DNA of 64,000 bases from Agelas oroides (taxonomy: Eukaryota; Porifera; Demospongiae; Agelasida; Agelasidae), in assembly GCA_949130485.1 (NCBI GenBank), contig OX422183.1, forward strand, positions 25,683,316-25,747,315, written 5' to 3'. A program made the position numbers and the translations under genes. The notes beneath the pieces were generated by a model. It had not been told where the DNA came from. It did not search any database and was given only the letters and a program-made list of their open reading frames with translations. Below are positions 1 to 13,800 of this stretch, piece by piece. Position 1 is the stretch's first letter. Each line of letters opens with the position of its first letter.

Positions 1-115
1 CTAGCAGGACAGGGACGACTGTCACAGTTTTGCCTCTGCATGTGCTATAATTGATTTGTAACATTAGGCTTTGAAATTCTACCAGTGGCACATGCATCGA
101 ATCTCATGAAGTACA

Positions 116-442
116 ACTGCCAATTTGACGAGGGCCTAAGGGGCCCAAAGTTAAACTGGGATTGCATTGAATGAGATGAGCAAATGTGACACCGCCCTTC
201 CCAGCCTTCCCTATTATATATTTTTTTCAGGTTCTAAGCTTGCAGCAAAGTGAAAGGGAGATTTGGGACGTACAACAACTTCATAGTCTGTAGTGGAATG
301 TATATGAGTTGATTTGCTAATTATCCAGACCCTATGAATTTGCTGTGATGTCATGATATTACAAGTGTCACATTTGCTCACCTCATTAATACAATCCCAA
401 TTTAACTTTGGGCCCCTTGGGCCCTCATCAAATTGGCAGTAA
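116..442. repeat. Inverted-repeat element, about 80-bp arms
   Basis: The stretch at 116-201 (containing gggcccaaagttaaa) recurs in reverse complement at 362-442 with about 90% match by eye. The 160 bp between the arms are unique. This is the layout of a small MITE or foldback element. I see no target-site duplication that I can defend and no protein-coding capacity. Confidence 0.6.
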
Positions 443-1942
443 TTGTAAGGCAGCAATTTATGTATAACACTCAGCAATTTTTTAGGCATATGAAGTGTGA
501 CATCACAAAAGCAAGACAATCCCATCAGGAGCTACCATGAAAGAGTTGGTGTGGTGTAGATGGTGATGGCAGGCTTGTTGGCAAACAAGACTTTCATTCA
601 TGTTGTAGGTGTACCAATAAATATGCACTCCTATATCCATTGCTTCCACTGGACTGCCAAGTAAGTTTTTCCTGATTAAGTTTTTCCCTAGGTGGTTTTC
701 TGTATGTGGTGTAATTTTCTTTTTCTTGTATCTAGGAGTTATGCATATGCATAAGTATACATTGCTGGGATTTAGTACTGCCTAGAAAATGGGCAATTAC
801 TGCACAGGCTTTTCAGAGGGGGGGGGGGGGCTACATACAAATGGTGATTTACCTATTTATGCACACATTTATGTGAGTTTTCTCGCTGCGACGTAAACAC
901 CTAAGGGAACTCCGGAATCATCCGCCGGTCTTCAATACTGTGACAATAACACACTCACAGCAACAACCGAACTTGCTTGGACGGCAGTGATCCTCATGCA
1001 ATAGCAGCGAAGCTAGTGGACCACATACAGATGGTAGGGCAGTGTGTATATAGCTACAGAAGGTGATTTGTAGACCAAAAGGGGGGTTCGCTCGAACCCC
1101 TTCGAACCCCCCCCCCACCTATGAAGCTACAGGCTACTACCCTGTTTCCAGCTTCCAACGTTGTAGCACACTTACCAATCCTTCTCCCTACAGGCTATCA
1201 AATAGGAGCTATCAAACATGAGAAAATAGTTTCATTGGTGTATGGGAAATACTATTGGCAAGTATACTAGATCCACAAGACAATATGTTAAAACAGTTCT
1301 TTCCCTGGGAGCTGGTTTCACACATAGCTGTTGGGTTAACATCAACCAACCACTGTATTGACTATTCAATTGATTTTTAATTGCCTACTTAGTATCGTAA
1401 ATCAACAATTCAATTGATCAACAGATTATTTGATTTGTAGAGTCCTGTGTGGTTGGGTATATCCATGTCAGTTTTTTTCGCTCTCACACCAACCAAATAA
1501 CAACCAGATAGTTCTCAAGTTGGGATCAAACGTTTCGGCCACTATACAGTGGCCCTCATCAGTGTAATACAGGCAGTACTATTTGATTGAGTGACCAACT
1601 GACTGATTGTTTGATTGATTGATTTAACCCTTGAACTGCAGATGTAAGTATCAAATGGGAAAATTGCAACTGTTTCCAATCACTATGAACTACAATGTAT
1701 GGTGGCTCAAAACAGCCTTGGGTCTGGTACATAGATAAACTAGTCAAGCCTAGCTGGCAATACTTGCCACTTTGACATTCTGATTGACAACACTAACACT
1801 GAGCAACTTTCACATTAATAAACAGTGAAACTACTTCCGCAATCTGCATTCCAAAGGTTCTAACAGTGTCCCATAAGCTTTTCCTATTTGTCTAAAAAAC
1901 AACCATTTATTATAACACACAATGTAAAATTAGCACACTTAC
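443..1942. other. No gene recognised
   Basis: No convincing exon is seen. There is a G homopolymer at 818-830, a C-rich hairpin near 1081-1117, and a short palindrome at about 1536-1553 (ggccac...gtggcc) next to the words gtttcggcc and ctcatcagtg. Similar words recur near 42,580, so this is probably another repeat fragment. Further 3' exons of the minus-strand gene that starts at 10,879 could lie here, but I could not find them. Confidence 0.4.
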
Positions 1943-4900
1943 CTCGTTGCTCCAAATATAGAATTCCTTGTACAGCGGGTAGAAGACAGAAATGTTGAGC
2001 TTTCCAAACATTCCTCTTGTCTTCTTGATGATCTATATAAATTTTTGATTCAGGTTAAATTCAATTTCAAAAGCTTCTCAATCTAGCTCAATCTGGCAAC
2101 GTTACAGTAGCAAAGTTCTATCTATGATTCATCGCTGAAGCAAAGTTTCAAGTTGGTAATAATTATTACCTCTGTTTCAATATGTGGGCGATATTCTTTG
2201 TTCTTGGTAATCGTATCATCCCTACCAGACTCCAACAAGATTCGCAAAGTACTTTCAGCACCTCTTTTGATTTTAATACTTTGTACAAGAAGTGAAAACC
2301 ACCTTTTGCACTGTGTCCTTAAATCATTACTATTCCAGCGTCTTTGCATGGCAACAACAAACACAACATTCAAAAACCTAACTCCCTAAAGGGTAAAGAG
2401 TCATTTAAAAATAATGAATCAGTGAAGCAAGTTTTATCTCACCTTCACTAGCATGCAACAAATATGTAGGTATTTGAAAATGAATAAATTATTTACCTCC
2501 TCAACTAATCCATGTACAGTGTGAGTGACACTTGCATCAACATATTTGCTACTCAGTGTTGCAGTGTTGTCAGGAAACAGCAAATGACCATAATGATCTC
2601 TGGATGCTTTCATGAATGATGAAACAAATCTTTCCTCACTGTGAAGAAACTCCATGACATGAAATATGAAATTCCTGAAACAGTATAATGCAGTCTATAA
2701 ATCCAATTCTACGATCTTCAGTGCAAATATAGCACACATAGCCCGGCATAGTGCAAAACATGATTTGTCAACAATCAAACAATGGAGTAGTTGGTCTGGT
2801 TGCAGTCAATTAAATAGAGATGAAAACAAGGCTACATAAACTGATGAGAAGAAACCTAAGCCAAATTTCGGAGAGTGTGATTGTCAGTTCATCAGAATTT
2901 GGCTGAGATTTCCAAGGCAATACTAGGCTAGTGTCTTCCACTCTGTTACTCAAGGGCCATATGGCATACCAGTAAGAACATCAGACTAGGTTTTGGATTA
3001 AATCCAGCACTTCCATGACTAAGCAGTAAGTACACACAGACAGATACTTTGAGAGATAACTGCTTTTGGACAGGGACACATTACTGCCGAGCACATTAGC
3101 GTGAGGCTCTGAATGAGGGTTCTATTCTCTCAGAGATGCATACTAATAGTCTGTAGCAGTGCCAAGGCCAGTACCCATTACATAAATGGACACAGTGTTT
3201 TACCGTATTCTACGTATTATCCGCCCATGGGCGGGGCACTTAAGTGCTAGCTGAAAGAGGGGGGTGGGCGGATAATACGTAGTTTTGGTAAACGCGATGT
3301 AGTATCCGCCCGCCCAGGAAGTTCATCTACAATCAAGCAGAGTACATACCATAGATCGGGAAAACTTCGCTGTTAAAATAATTTTGCGGTTGAGACCAAC
3401 CGCGAAAATTTAGCACGCGAATGAAACCGTTTACGCTGCGATGATCAACGAATAAGCTTGCGCGCGCACGTCCAACCTCCCGAGGTAAATGTCCGATCGA
3501 CGACTACTCCTGACAGCCGCAGCGTTACAGCCAGCGATACTTGGTTCTCCCGATACTAGTAGGAGACTAAACACTAGGAACGCTGCAGGCGCTCGTCCAT
3601 ATTGTAACCGTCAACCGTTAAAAAAATTTCGCGGATGGAACGAACCACGGAAATTTAACACCCACGAAAATGATTTATTTCCCTATCTACGGGGTTGATC
3701 GACGAACGTAACTGACGGTCTAAGCTGGAATGCTATTCTCAAAGCAATCTACATGTTATCACCTACTTGCCTGCTGTCGTTGTCGGTCCCAGTACAGGGA
3801 ACAGTCCCGCGGTAAAGGGTGGGCGGATACTATATATAGAAATACCCTTCCACATAACTTTTGACCGAAGAAGGGGGTGGGCGGATAATGCATCGTGGGC
3901 GGATAATACGTAGAATACGGTACATGCCTCCCTCCCCTTGGTAGCTTGGATACAATAGAAACTATAAATTCATGCAAGTACACCAACCGAATATGCTGAA
4001 GTGGCCGCATTTGACCACGAGGAAATAGAAGAAATGACATTCTTGATGCATTAAATTGAAGTTCATCTGGTAGCAACAGATAACCACCGAGTGTTAGTCC
4101 TTTCTGGATGTCAGTGATCACTTCACTACTCAAGACAATGGATGATTTATCCTGAAATAGAAATAATCCAAAGCAGAAAAAGTTCGATATCGTCAGTTAC
4201 ATAGTTATACTATGTGTATACCTGAAGAATGTAATCATTCCAAAGTTTCTCTGCTGTTCTTGGCATTTCATCAAACATTAAAGTATTATCAAACTGACAA
4301 CACCGAATGGCAATAGTGACTGAGGGTAGAGATGTAGAGGTAACAACTCTTGCAGTAGCCTGTTAGCAGAAAACCATACCATCTCTGCAACAGATCTGCA
4401 ACTTACTCCAGAGAATCCGGCAGTACAGGTATCTTTTGTGTTTCTTGTCAAATCTCAACACTAGTATTTGCTCACAGGCAGTATAAAGTTGTTGAAAGGT
4501 ACTAACATTCGCTGTAAGACCATGACCATCCATAATTTCAAAGTCATCCCTGTAGAATTGAAATAGTACTGCAGTACTATATCATTTTGCACTACCATGT
4601 TTAACATTATTGACAGATTGCACTTCATGGTCAATATAAATGCATGCAGCACTTCAGTTAATTCTCCTTCCACTACCAAATTTGCAGTTTCCAAGTGATC
4701 AAAAACTGGTATTAAAAATAGCCTTGGACAAATGGCAAACCTTTAAAATGTGAAGGGCTATGACCACAGTAGTCTACACAGATTAAATTCTTGACACAAA
4801 AAAAATTTAATTCCATACTGTTGTAGAAATCCATCCACCACTTCAGCAATCTTCTTGGCTGGTAGTGATTCCACCTTCTCAGTCACAGTCTCTATAAACT

Positions 4901-7900
4901 TGTCCAGTTCACCACACTGATAGACATCCTGATTCCTACAGTTGCCATTGCAGAAAATCATATTATATATCCAGTAAATGGAAATGGATTTGCCACTGTG
5001 AAAATTTTACAAGAAGAAAGGGAGGGGATAGAGCCTATGAACAAATACATACATAACCAGTACAAATGAGCAACATGCAGAGTAGCATTGAGCAATTCGC
5101 TTTGCTCTACTCACAGCTATGCCATTTCATTTTGCCAGCAAAAGAAGTCAACAATAGGATCTCACACTTTTGCACTGTGAGTAACCAAAAGCAATGCTTG
5201 CTTGTGTTATAACGAGTGAACAATAAACAGAAAATAGCACATCCATTCAACAATGATGTCAAGACTGCCTGTCCTGTAACTTGTTCTTGTAACCTGTCCA
5301 AGTTGGTCCTCAATTTGTGTATTGTACACAAATGTAAAAGCCACAATGCCTACATGTTGCTGGTGTAACGGCACGTTGTAAAGGTTGTTCCTTCAGGAAA
5401 GCTGGCAGGGTGTGCACATCTTGTCTACCTTCTTGGTAGGGCAAGTGTAGCAATTTCGCCGGTTCACAAACTACCCCATTTCATTGTCACTCCCTCAAGC
5501 AGGCCTGGACCCTTCCTCCTCCCTTCAGAGAGACAGACGCAGGAACTGGCTTTAACACAGTGGGCTTTAAATGTGCTTTCAATTTATGATTTTTAATTTC
5601 AAATTGGTTGATGGAGAGTTGAATCAGCTTTCTTGCTTTCTTTATGGAATGTGCACATAAGCACAAGATGGCCAGACTGAAACAGTCAACATGCCGAACA
5701 ACAGAGACACCATCTTGAACAACCATTCTGAATGACCATGACGCCATTCTGAATGACCGTGACGCCATTCTGAATGACCATGACGCCATTTTGAATGACC
5801 ACTACGCCATGTTAAATAGTACATTGGAGACAGAATCTCTTGAAAGTACCTTCAGGAGGTATAGATGGTGTTGCTGTTGTTCGGCATTATGTTGTTGCAA
5901 CAAAAAATTTGCTAATTTAGTTGCATCAATGAACAGTTGAAATGTGTAGAGATACTTCTGTGAGTTTGTTAGGAATTCTTGTATTCCCTAGAGCACTGTA
6001 GCTTCTTAAAACTGGCTTTAACATAATAATCTAAAGTGGGCTTTAAATGTGCTTTCAATTTATGATTTTTAATCTCAAATTGGTTGATGGAGAGTTGAAC
6101 CAGCTTTCTTGCTTTCTTTATGGAATGTGCACATTGTCAAACTAAAACTACTTCACACTGAATCTGGCTGTTCACAGTAAATGACCCGAAGGGTGCTATA
6201 TTACAGTTGTGCAAGTGAATAGCATGTTAGCTACCGCAAATATTAGTGTTGAGATTTGACAAGAAACACAAAAGATACCTGTACTGCCGGATTCTCTGTA
6301 GCGTCTCCCAAACTCCCAAGGCACAGATGTTTGGGGAATGCAAAATCCCCAGAGCATGGACTACAAATATTCATTCGCAGATGATATCACATATGTACTT
6401 GCCCCCCAGAAGCTACAGTGCTCTAGGGAATACAAGAATTCTTGACCAACTCACAGAAGTATCTCTACATATTTCAACTGTTCATTGATGCAATTAAAAT
6501 AACAAATTTTTAGTCACATCAACATGATCTCTTTTAGATATATATAATCAAGAGCGCATAAGAACGGGCAGGTAGAGTAAGAGCGTGTAACTCCGTAAAT
6601 TTCAAACCGGTCAGAATTATTGAACCGTTACTAAAAATAGTAACACGTACTGCGCAGCTGCATGTAGACATAAGCCGTTGTTGCTAAGCACGTACCGGGT
6701 GTTCTATTTTTAGTAACAGTTCAATAATTTTGACCAGACTACGGGCTTCTATTGGAGTTACTCTTACTCTAGCCGCCGTTCTTATGCGCTCTTGTATAAT
6801 ATATAGTGGCAAGCGTTTTGTTAGTGAACTTGCTCGCCTTTTTCAGGCTTTTGCCACAGATTCTCCATATGAAGTGTTTGCTATTCAAACTACTATGACT
6901 TTGCCAGCACTGGTACTCCAAAAACCTCATGCAAAGTCAAAGACCCAAGGCCATATTTCCTGTCTTCATCGACGACTGGCACTTCGGGAAGAAGGAGACA
7001 AAACCGAACTTCTCAGGGAGGGAAAGGCAATTCAGAAAAACCTGCAAGCTTCATCCTTGAGAGGCGATACCAAGGGGGAAGCCAAGACAGCACGGAAATT
7101 CTCAAAGCTGATGATGGAAGGCAAAGTCAGGGCTGCCCTCCGGCTTCTGACCAAGCAAACACAAGCTGGACTCCTTGGTCTTGACCAAGTTATTGAAGTG
7201 GGGTCTTCCACCCCAGGTAGAACTGTCCGAGAAATTCTTGAAGAGAAACATCCTGATGCCAGTCCCGCCTACATGCACAGATGCTATCTTAAACAGTGAG
7301 CCTACCAGTGGCGACTATCATCTCATCCTTTTCGACAATATCACCACCGAACTTATTCGAACCTCTGCTCTACACAACGAAGGCTCAGCTGGTCCCTCTG
7401 GAGTTGATGCAATGAGTTGGAAATGGTTATGCACTTCATTTAGTCAGAAGTCCAATGACCTTTGTTCTGCCCTTGCAGCCTTTGCGAGAAGAATTTCCAC
7501 CACCTATGTTGACCCTTCAGGCCTGGCAGCATACACAGCTTGTCGCCTTGTCACACTGGACAAATGCCTAGGTGTGCGTCCAGTGGGCATTGGGGAGGTA
7601 GTCCAGAGGATAACTGGATCACCAATTATGTGCAGGGCAGAATGCTGGCTGTGAGTCCGCAGGATAATTGGAAAAGCAGCCCTGACCATAATCTTCAGGA
7701 ATCACCAATTATGTGCAGGGCAGTATGCTGGCTGTGAGGCAGCAGTACATGCCATGACAAGAATTTTTGCAGACGATGACATGGAAGCATTGATTCTTGT
7801 GGACGCCTCCAATGCATTCAATAGGCTGAACAGGCAAGTCACTCTTCTCAATAGTGAAGATACCTATGCCTCCACATCCCCCATTCTGATTAACACCCAT

Positions 7901-10879
7901 CACAATGACTCATACTTGTTTGTGGATGGTCAATGTATGTTGTCAAAAGAGGGCACCACTCAAGGTGACCTCTCTGGCGATGGCCATGTATGCTTTGGAA
8001 CATCACCACTGATACGCAGGCTGGAAGGTGTTGCCAAGCAGATGTGGTACACAGACAATTCAGCTGCTGGATCAAGTCTGGAAAGACTCAAAGAATGGTG
8101 GGACATGCTGGTTGAAGTTGGTCCCTTCTATGGCTATTTCCCAAATGATGCCAAGACCCACATCATAACCAGAGTGGCCAGAGAGATTTTCCAAGGTACA
8201 AGAATAACCATCTCAGCAGAAGAAGACATTATCTCGGTGGAGATGTGGGTACTACTTCCTTTGTGCAGCAGTTTATCCAGAAGGTCAATGAGTGGACTGA
8301 CGAGATTTAGATACTGAATGAGTTTGCTACAACACAACCTCCTGCAGCTTATGCAGCCTTCACACATGGCCTCTCTTCAAGGTGGAACTATCTCCCGCCG
8401 GTCATAGATTGGGAAGGAGTGTCAGCACCTGAGCTATTCCAACCACTTGAAACAACAATTCAATCAAAGTTCATTCCCGCACTAACAGGCCAAGCACCCC
8501 CAGGGAACATGATCCGTGATCTACTTGCACTTCCTGCACACGTAGGAGGACTAGGTCTGACAAACCCAGTAGCTATTTCAGCAGAGCAACACACTGCATC
8601 AAAACTTGTCAGTGCTCCCCTTGTTGAGCGAGTCCTTCACCAAAACAGCCAGCTTACAGATTGTCATGCAGTCCACAGAATACAAAAGTCAGGCTCCACT
8701 CTAACAAGCACGCCAAGCAAAGGGAGGAAGCTAACAACCTACAGAGACAACTTCCAGCTCCCCTTCAATGCTGCATGGAACTCTCACAGGAGAAGGGAGC
8801 TTCAACCTGGCTGACAGCATTCATAATTGACAGCCATGGGTTTGCCCTTCACAAGTCTGCATCCCGAGATGCTCTCTCTCTCCGCTATAGTTGGGGATTT
8901 GTGAATTCACCCTCGCATTGCAGCTGGGGCCATGTATTCAGTGTTGAGCATGCTATGTCCTACCCAACTGGTGGATTCCCAACAATCAGACAAAATGAAG
9001 TGAGGGACATCACTGCATCATTGTCGTCAGAGGTGTGTCATGGTGTCTCGAGAGAACCTCACCTGCATGCCTCACCATTCAGCCATCACAGAGAATGGTG
9101 CTCAATTGGACATTTCTGTATACAGTTTTTGGGGAGGCAGATTCGAGACGGCATTTCTGGATGTGAGGGTGCACAACCCATGCACTCAATCGAATCGACA
9201 GCCACTACAGTTTACAAGCGACTTGCCTCCATGCTGAGTGAGAAAAGACATTCCTTACATCAAGATCATGGGCTGGATTCGCTGCCGTCTGAGTTTTGCC
9301 TTACTAAGAGCTTCCATCATGTCAATTAGGGGAGCAAGGTCCTCCACACTCCATGCAGCTTCAGATAGGGAGCAAGAATCCTTTGACCTTCAGCTTGCTG
9401 AAGGACACGTACAGTGAAACACTATGTTTATTCAGATTTCCTCTTTAATTTATATATAGAAAAAATTTACATTGCTTTCCTTGTCTTTTTACTGTAAATT
9501 ATGTATATCAAAGTGGTTTTATTGTACACAAATGTACTTGCAAGGCTGACTACTCAAACCTGCCTTCATGGCTAAGTTATAGTATACTTGCTTTCAGCAT
9601 CCATGTGTTCAAGTTCCTTTTCTCTAGCACATGACAATTTTCACCTACTTCACTTCTACGTATCCCCACCCTCTAATTAACACATAAAAATTTACTTCTC
9701 TACCCTTATATTTACAAAACAAGGACAACTATCTTTCATAAACAATAAACATCATACCCTTTCTTGTTATGATTTGGTTCTTACCTGTACATACGAATGG
9801 CCAGGAGAACATAGAAAGGAAAGTTTTCATCAAAAACTGCAGGGTTCATTTTGTGCTCATCTAAATGTTTCAGCAATTTCTTCAACAAATTTTCCGATTG
9901 CTTCCCCAGACCCTCACATTGTGACTTTCCCTTTATTGAATAAAAATACATCAAGAGATGAAATGAGACAGAAAATAATACAGTCTATGTGTACTTGCAA
10001 TAGCCTACCTCAAACTCATACTGGTTGAAAGCATACATCAGAAACCAAAAAATGTCTCTCTCACTACAAATAGAAACTGGTCTTCCAAGTGAAAAAGCAT
10101 ACAACTGGAACTGTTTCCACGGATCAACTGGTCCTTTTGATGACCCCCTGATTAACTCTGATTTGCTTGATCCTTTCTCTGGAAAAAAAAGGCACATACT
10201 TCACACACAAGATTATCTTCGACCCCTTCACAGTCGCATCTTACTTGTTATTCTTCTACGGCGTATAGAAGGACTCTGTGGAAGCAAAAATCCTGAATCC
10301 TTGGGAACAATCTGAGCTAAGACTTCCCCTGGAGGGCAATCATTTATGATAGACAGAAGTATTTCTCCATCCAAAGAGGTTATCACAATTACTGGAATAT
10401 CCATCTGTGCATCTCCATGTAGGGAAGGTGAAGCCAAGGTATAGTTATTGGCAGAGTTAATAAGGATAACTGCTTGAGCAGACTCATGATGGTATTGAGC
10501 AATCAGTTTTGGAATGTCATCATCTGAATTTAACACGTGGCAACGAATATGTTCGCTACGAATTGGGTAAGCCTGATGCCAAATCAGCTTTTCCAAACTA
10601 ACTGGTCCTTTGGTAAAGGGAGACAATACATATGAAAAGCACTCGAGGAGCTTTTGGTTCTTTGCACTTTTTAGTTGCAAACCTGCAGTAGGTATTCAAA
10701 AAAAAAAGGTTGTTGTTTGAAATTGGGCACAAACCCAAAGTCAATCACCATTCTCATTATGTCTTACCATTAACAACAAGTGAAGGACTGTCAAACATAT
10801 CTAACTCAGTAGAGACTAACAGTCCTGCCACTGAGGCCTGGGCAGAGTCTTTCTTCTCTCCACTTTTCGGCTCATCCAT
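1943..10879 (-). CDS. Unidentified conserved-looking multi-exon gene, N-terminal part
   Basis: I do not recognise this protein. On the minus strand an open frame starts at ATG 10,879 (MDEPKSGEKKDS) and continues through exons joined by GT-AG sites in matching phase. Firm exons are 10768-10879, 10245-10682, 10009-10178, 9785-9930, then 2170-2385 and 1943-2032. Exons at 4935 to about 4778, 4705 to about 4600, 4407-4549, about 4345-4222, 4151 to about 3930 and 2497-2674 are likely, but some of their borders are uncertain. The second exon encodes a stretch (VPVIVITSLDGEILLSII style) that weakly recalls a PA-type fold. The remainder is mixed helical with no signal peptide or membrane segment. The chain is still open at 1943 (donor GTAAGT), so the 3' end is missing. 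The 4.8-kb intron between the fourth and fifth exons is filled with mobile DNA. Confidence 0.55.
3201..3922. mobile_element. TIR element with TACCGTAT ends, 722 bp
   Basis: The left end taccgtattctacgtattat at 3201 is repeated in inverse at 3903-3922 (tacgtagaatacggta). The motif gtgggcggataatacgtag recurs inside, and the core contains aaccgcgaaaatt-like blocks. The element lies on the intron side of an exon of the minus-strand host gene, right at the likely exon border. A second element with the same TACCGTAT ends lies at 40741-41090. Its superfamily is unknown. Confidence 0.65.
5540..6512. repeat. Scrambled intronic duplications including an inverted exon copy
   Basis: A segment of about 115 bp at 5540-5657 is repeated directly at 6010-6134 (both contain gggctttaaatgtgctttc). 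A segment at 5905-6002 is inverted at 6414-6512 (agtgctctagggaatac). The segment 6236-6299 is the reverse complement of 4407-4470, the end of an exon of the surrounding gene, and encodes the same peptide (RFDKKHKRYLYCRIL) on the opposite strand. All of it lies in one intron of the gene spanning 1943-10879. Confidence 0.65.
5724..5807. repeat. 21-bp tandem repeat, four copies
   Basis: Four consecutive 21-bp units (cattctgaatgaccatgacg c) differ at a few positions. All frames stay open across the array because 21 is a multiple of three, which explains the apparent repeated peptide on the minus strand. It is probably a minisatellite with no coding role. Confidence 0.75.
6541..6802. mobile_element. 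Palindromic MITE, about 260 bp
   Basis: The outer arms (agagcgcataagaacgg at 6550; ccgttcttatgcgctct at 6776) and a second inner pair (attattgaaccgttactaa at 6617; the inverse near 6705-6735) make almost the whole element fold on itself. It abuts the 5' side of the decayed reverse-transcriptase element. It has no coding capacity. Confidence 0.7.
6803..9417 (+). mobile_element. Decayed retroelement with reverse transcriptase and nuclease-like tail
   Basis: The frames at 6730-7299, 7175-7654, 7754-8317, 8419-8814 and 8661-9329 form one broken protein. The reverse transcriptase core shows LILVDASNAFNRLNR, a degraded TTQGD motif and MWYTDNSAAGS where YADD is expected. A conserved block (DLLALPAHVGGLGLTNP) follows. 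Then comes a worn Cys/His stretch (HCSWGHVFSVEHAMSY) and a nuclease-like segment (LDISVYSFWGGRFETAFLDV), which recalls the restriction-like endonuclease position of early-branching non-LTR elements. There are at least four frameshifts and the catalytic Asp pair is changed, so it is dead. It lies antisense to the host gene, inside its intron. The family is known to me from cnidarian and sponge genomes; its exact clade is not certain. Confidence 0.75.
7617..7737 (+). repeat. Internal 37-bp direct duplication in the retroelement
   Basis: The block atcaccaattatgtgcaggg with its following bases (to gctggctgtgag) occurs at 7617-7654 and again at 7701-7737. The duplication adds to the frame damage between the N-terminal part and the reverse transcriptase core. 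Confidence 0.75.
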
Positions 10880-13800
10880 TATGGATGGCAGCCTACGGTG
10901 ACGTCAGTCCTCTGATACCTGGAAACACAGTATGAATTGGTGTTATGGTGACTATAGGACAACGTGCTTCATGTCCTCACAAAAAACACTTGTGTCAGTA
11001 TTCTCTGATCAAATGAGCACCATGGTCACGGAGGCAACTCTAAATTACATGATACATTGAAAATAAAAGACGACAGCATTACTAGAATCATTAAGTGCAT
11101 GAATAAATAAAATGATAGGTATCTATTCAGTCAGAGTCTATTAGACAATACACATGCAAGTCTATCATGTCTGGCCACTCGCAGAGTTTTACCTCATCAT
11201 GCTGAGCAACTCAGATGTGTTGAGCAAAGGCCTTGCTGTGCACAGTCTCCCAGTAGAGTAAACAAAACAAGTATGCCATGGGATTAATTACGCCAGCTGT
11301 CCTCAGGCAAACTAAGGCATGGGACACTTTTGCACTAGATACACAAATCAATAATACCAGATGAAACGTGATTTGTGTATACGTATGTGAAGCACTAAGC
11401 CATACACACGGTACCATGGAAACCGCATTTTTGGGCATGGATATCAATTATGCTAATCTTTAAAGAATGTATTGTCAAAGAAAGAAGACGACATTTGCTC
11501 TTTACCAAACTTTCTATACAAATTCAACCGAAGTATACATGTAGGTATCTGGAAGAACCAGCAGCCTCCTACAGTGTTCCTACATGATGCCAAAAAAGGA
11601 TAGCGGTGAGGCACTACGCACACTACAGAAGCACGACCAACAAGAAGCTTACGTTCTTCCAGAAAGTTTTGGCATTCTCTGATGGTAAGCAATCCTTCGA
11701 GCCATGTCCGATTGTTTTGTTTAGCATTCTTCTGTTCCACCTAGACACAAAAAGTTCTCACGCGCACAGTCAGCAGTAGAGAATACAAAGGTCACTTACA
11801 GTTGAAGCGCTCAACTGTTGAACAGCATATAAAGACCACACTTCTGTGTCCCCCATTCCTGCAGACACCACCACCTCTCATTCAATCCAAACCCAATCCC
11901 CGGCTCTGCCTCCCAAAAGCACACATGCTGGCAGGTTAACACATTGATTTTCCTGAGTTGTCACCAGCAAGGGGCAAAGTTAAGTCACTGCCAGTTCCCG
12001 AAGGGAGTGTGATTATTCATGACTTGCTTCAGCGAAAACGTCTGATACCAGACATCGCTACATGGCTACAATCTTTTCCATAATATATGAATCAGCAGTC
12101 TGCCTACAGTCACCAGAGCACTTGAACAATTTGTTGGGCTACATGTTCCACATTGTAAGGGCAAGTCAACAATACAAATAGTCATCCTGGGTCGTATACA
12201 ATCAGAATTTCCATTTAGAAAGCAGACAGTGGGACAAAAGAGTGGTGTTCCATGAGTCAGGCCCAGAGTGAGGAAGCTTGGTACAGGTCCTGTCATTCGC
12301 TGGATTACAACACTGATACCTGTCCACTGAAACCCCCTCACCAAACGTTCAAAGCCTGCCCCACCCTGGTCCCCACTGCAGAGAATACAGTGGTCTGCAA
12401 GAAGTAACAATAACTTCGGAGGAGACTGCCACTTTCATGCATGTAGCATGTGTGGTGGACCTCATCTTTTGTCCCAGTGTAGCAGGAAGCACCCTTCAGT
12501 AGCCCCACAACCAACTCTAGCACCTGACTCTCGAAGGCACCCCTCACATGTGAACTGCTTGAGCCTATAGAAGTACTGTGTGTTTCTGATAAATACTCTG
12601 CCTGTTTAACCATACGACATCAGTGATTCCATGCTACTCTCCAACCTCATTCCCACTTGCCCCTCCCTCACATGTACCGATAGATTGGATAATTAGCAGG
12701 GTTTGGAGGCGTAGCTGACCTATGTCCTTTGGCCCCCCTCCCCCCTCCTTTCTCCCCCTTTTATCAAAGCTTTAGCTCATCCACAGCAGACTGCTTGCAA
12801 TACCCCCACCTTTACAGCCATGTGTGCACTCACTCACCCAGAGCCTGCCCTACTACCCAATGAGTCGTGGACCATGCTACAGTAAATAACACGGAGAGCA
12901 GTGGTTGAGTTTTACAATTTTTCGTCATGTTTCACTCGCACGGTACGAGAGTCACATCCTCCATTCTTGGCATGGAGAAAGTTCAACAGTTGCTAGAGGG
13001 GGCTACGTAAAGTTTTGGTCATAAGCTGTAAAGCTTAACAGATGGCGAGTTGAAACGGGAGTCAGTAAAATGTGGAATACAGAATAACGGAATAACGGAA
13101 TAACGGAATAACTCTTAATTGACCAGAAATGAAAACTTTGCCAATCACGGCACTGATACCGCTGTCCAGCAAGGTAGCCCCACCACTGCTATCTGCATCT
13201 GGACTTGTATAGGAGCTATGAACACTTTGTAGGAGTCCTCGATAGTTGCCCTATACAGCTAGAAGAAGGGTGGTGAGCATGCTGTCGTATAAACTCTGCT
13301 GAATATTTACTTAGCCTCGTTCCAAGGCTTGACTGTGCCTCTGTGAGCCAGGCTTTATCATTGTAAGAGTAGGACCCAAGTATGGACGGAAGGCCCTTTG
13401 TCTACTGTTGCAACATCGTTCAGACAATCTATATTAGTCCTCAGCAGTGTTGAGTCAACTTGTAGTTATACCTTCACATAGGCTAAGGATCACGGCGCTC
13501 CTTAGTGGCTGTACGGCAACTGTTGAGGGTCTGCCCAATGTTCATAGCTCCTCTACAACACATAACAGTGACAGAACTACCTCGCATCTGGATAGTTCCA
13601 TTAACGACAGTACGTTAGCATCCGTATATGTAGCGATCTCCAACCTCTATGATTCTACCTTTTGTAATATAAAAATTTCAATGCAAACACTCATAATGAA
13701 GATGTCTTCATTCGTTCACCATGAGAAAGGCCAGTCATTGCTCTTCCAAGCAAAATTTGTTTCGTGCAAATCGGGCGAGTACTTCAGGAGTTATGTGCTA

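Noticed and set aside
12066..12613. Minus-strand gene in the 12 kb region
   Set aside because: Two overlapping open frames exist, but there is no domain, no phase-consistent splice pair and no recognisable similarity.
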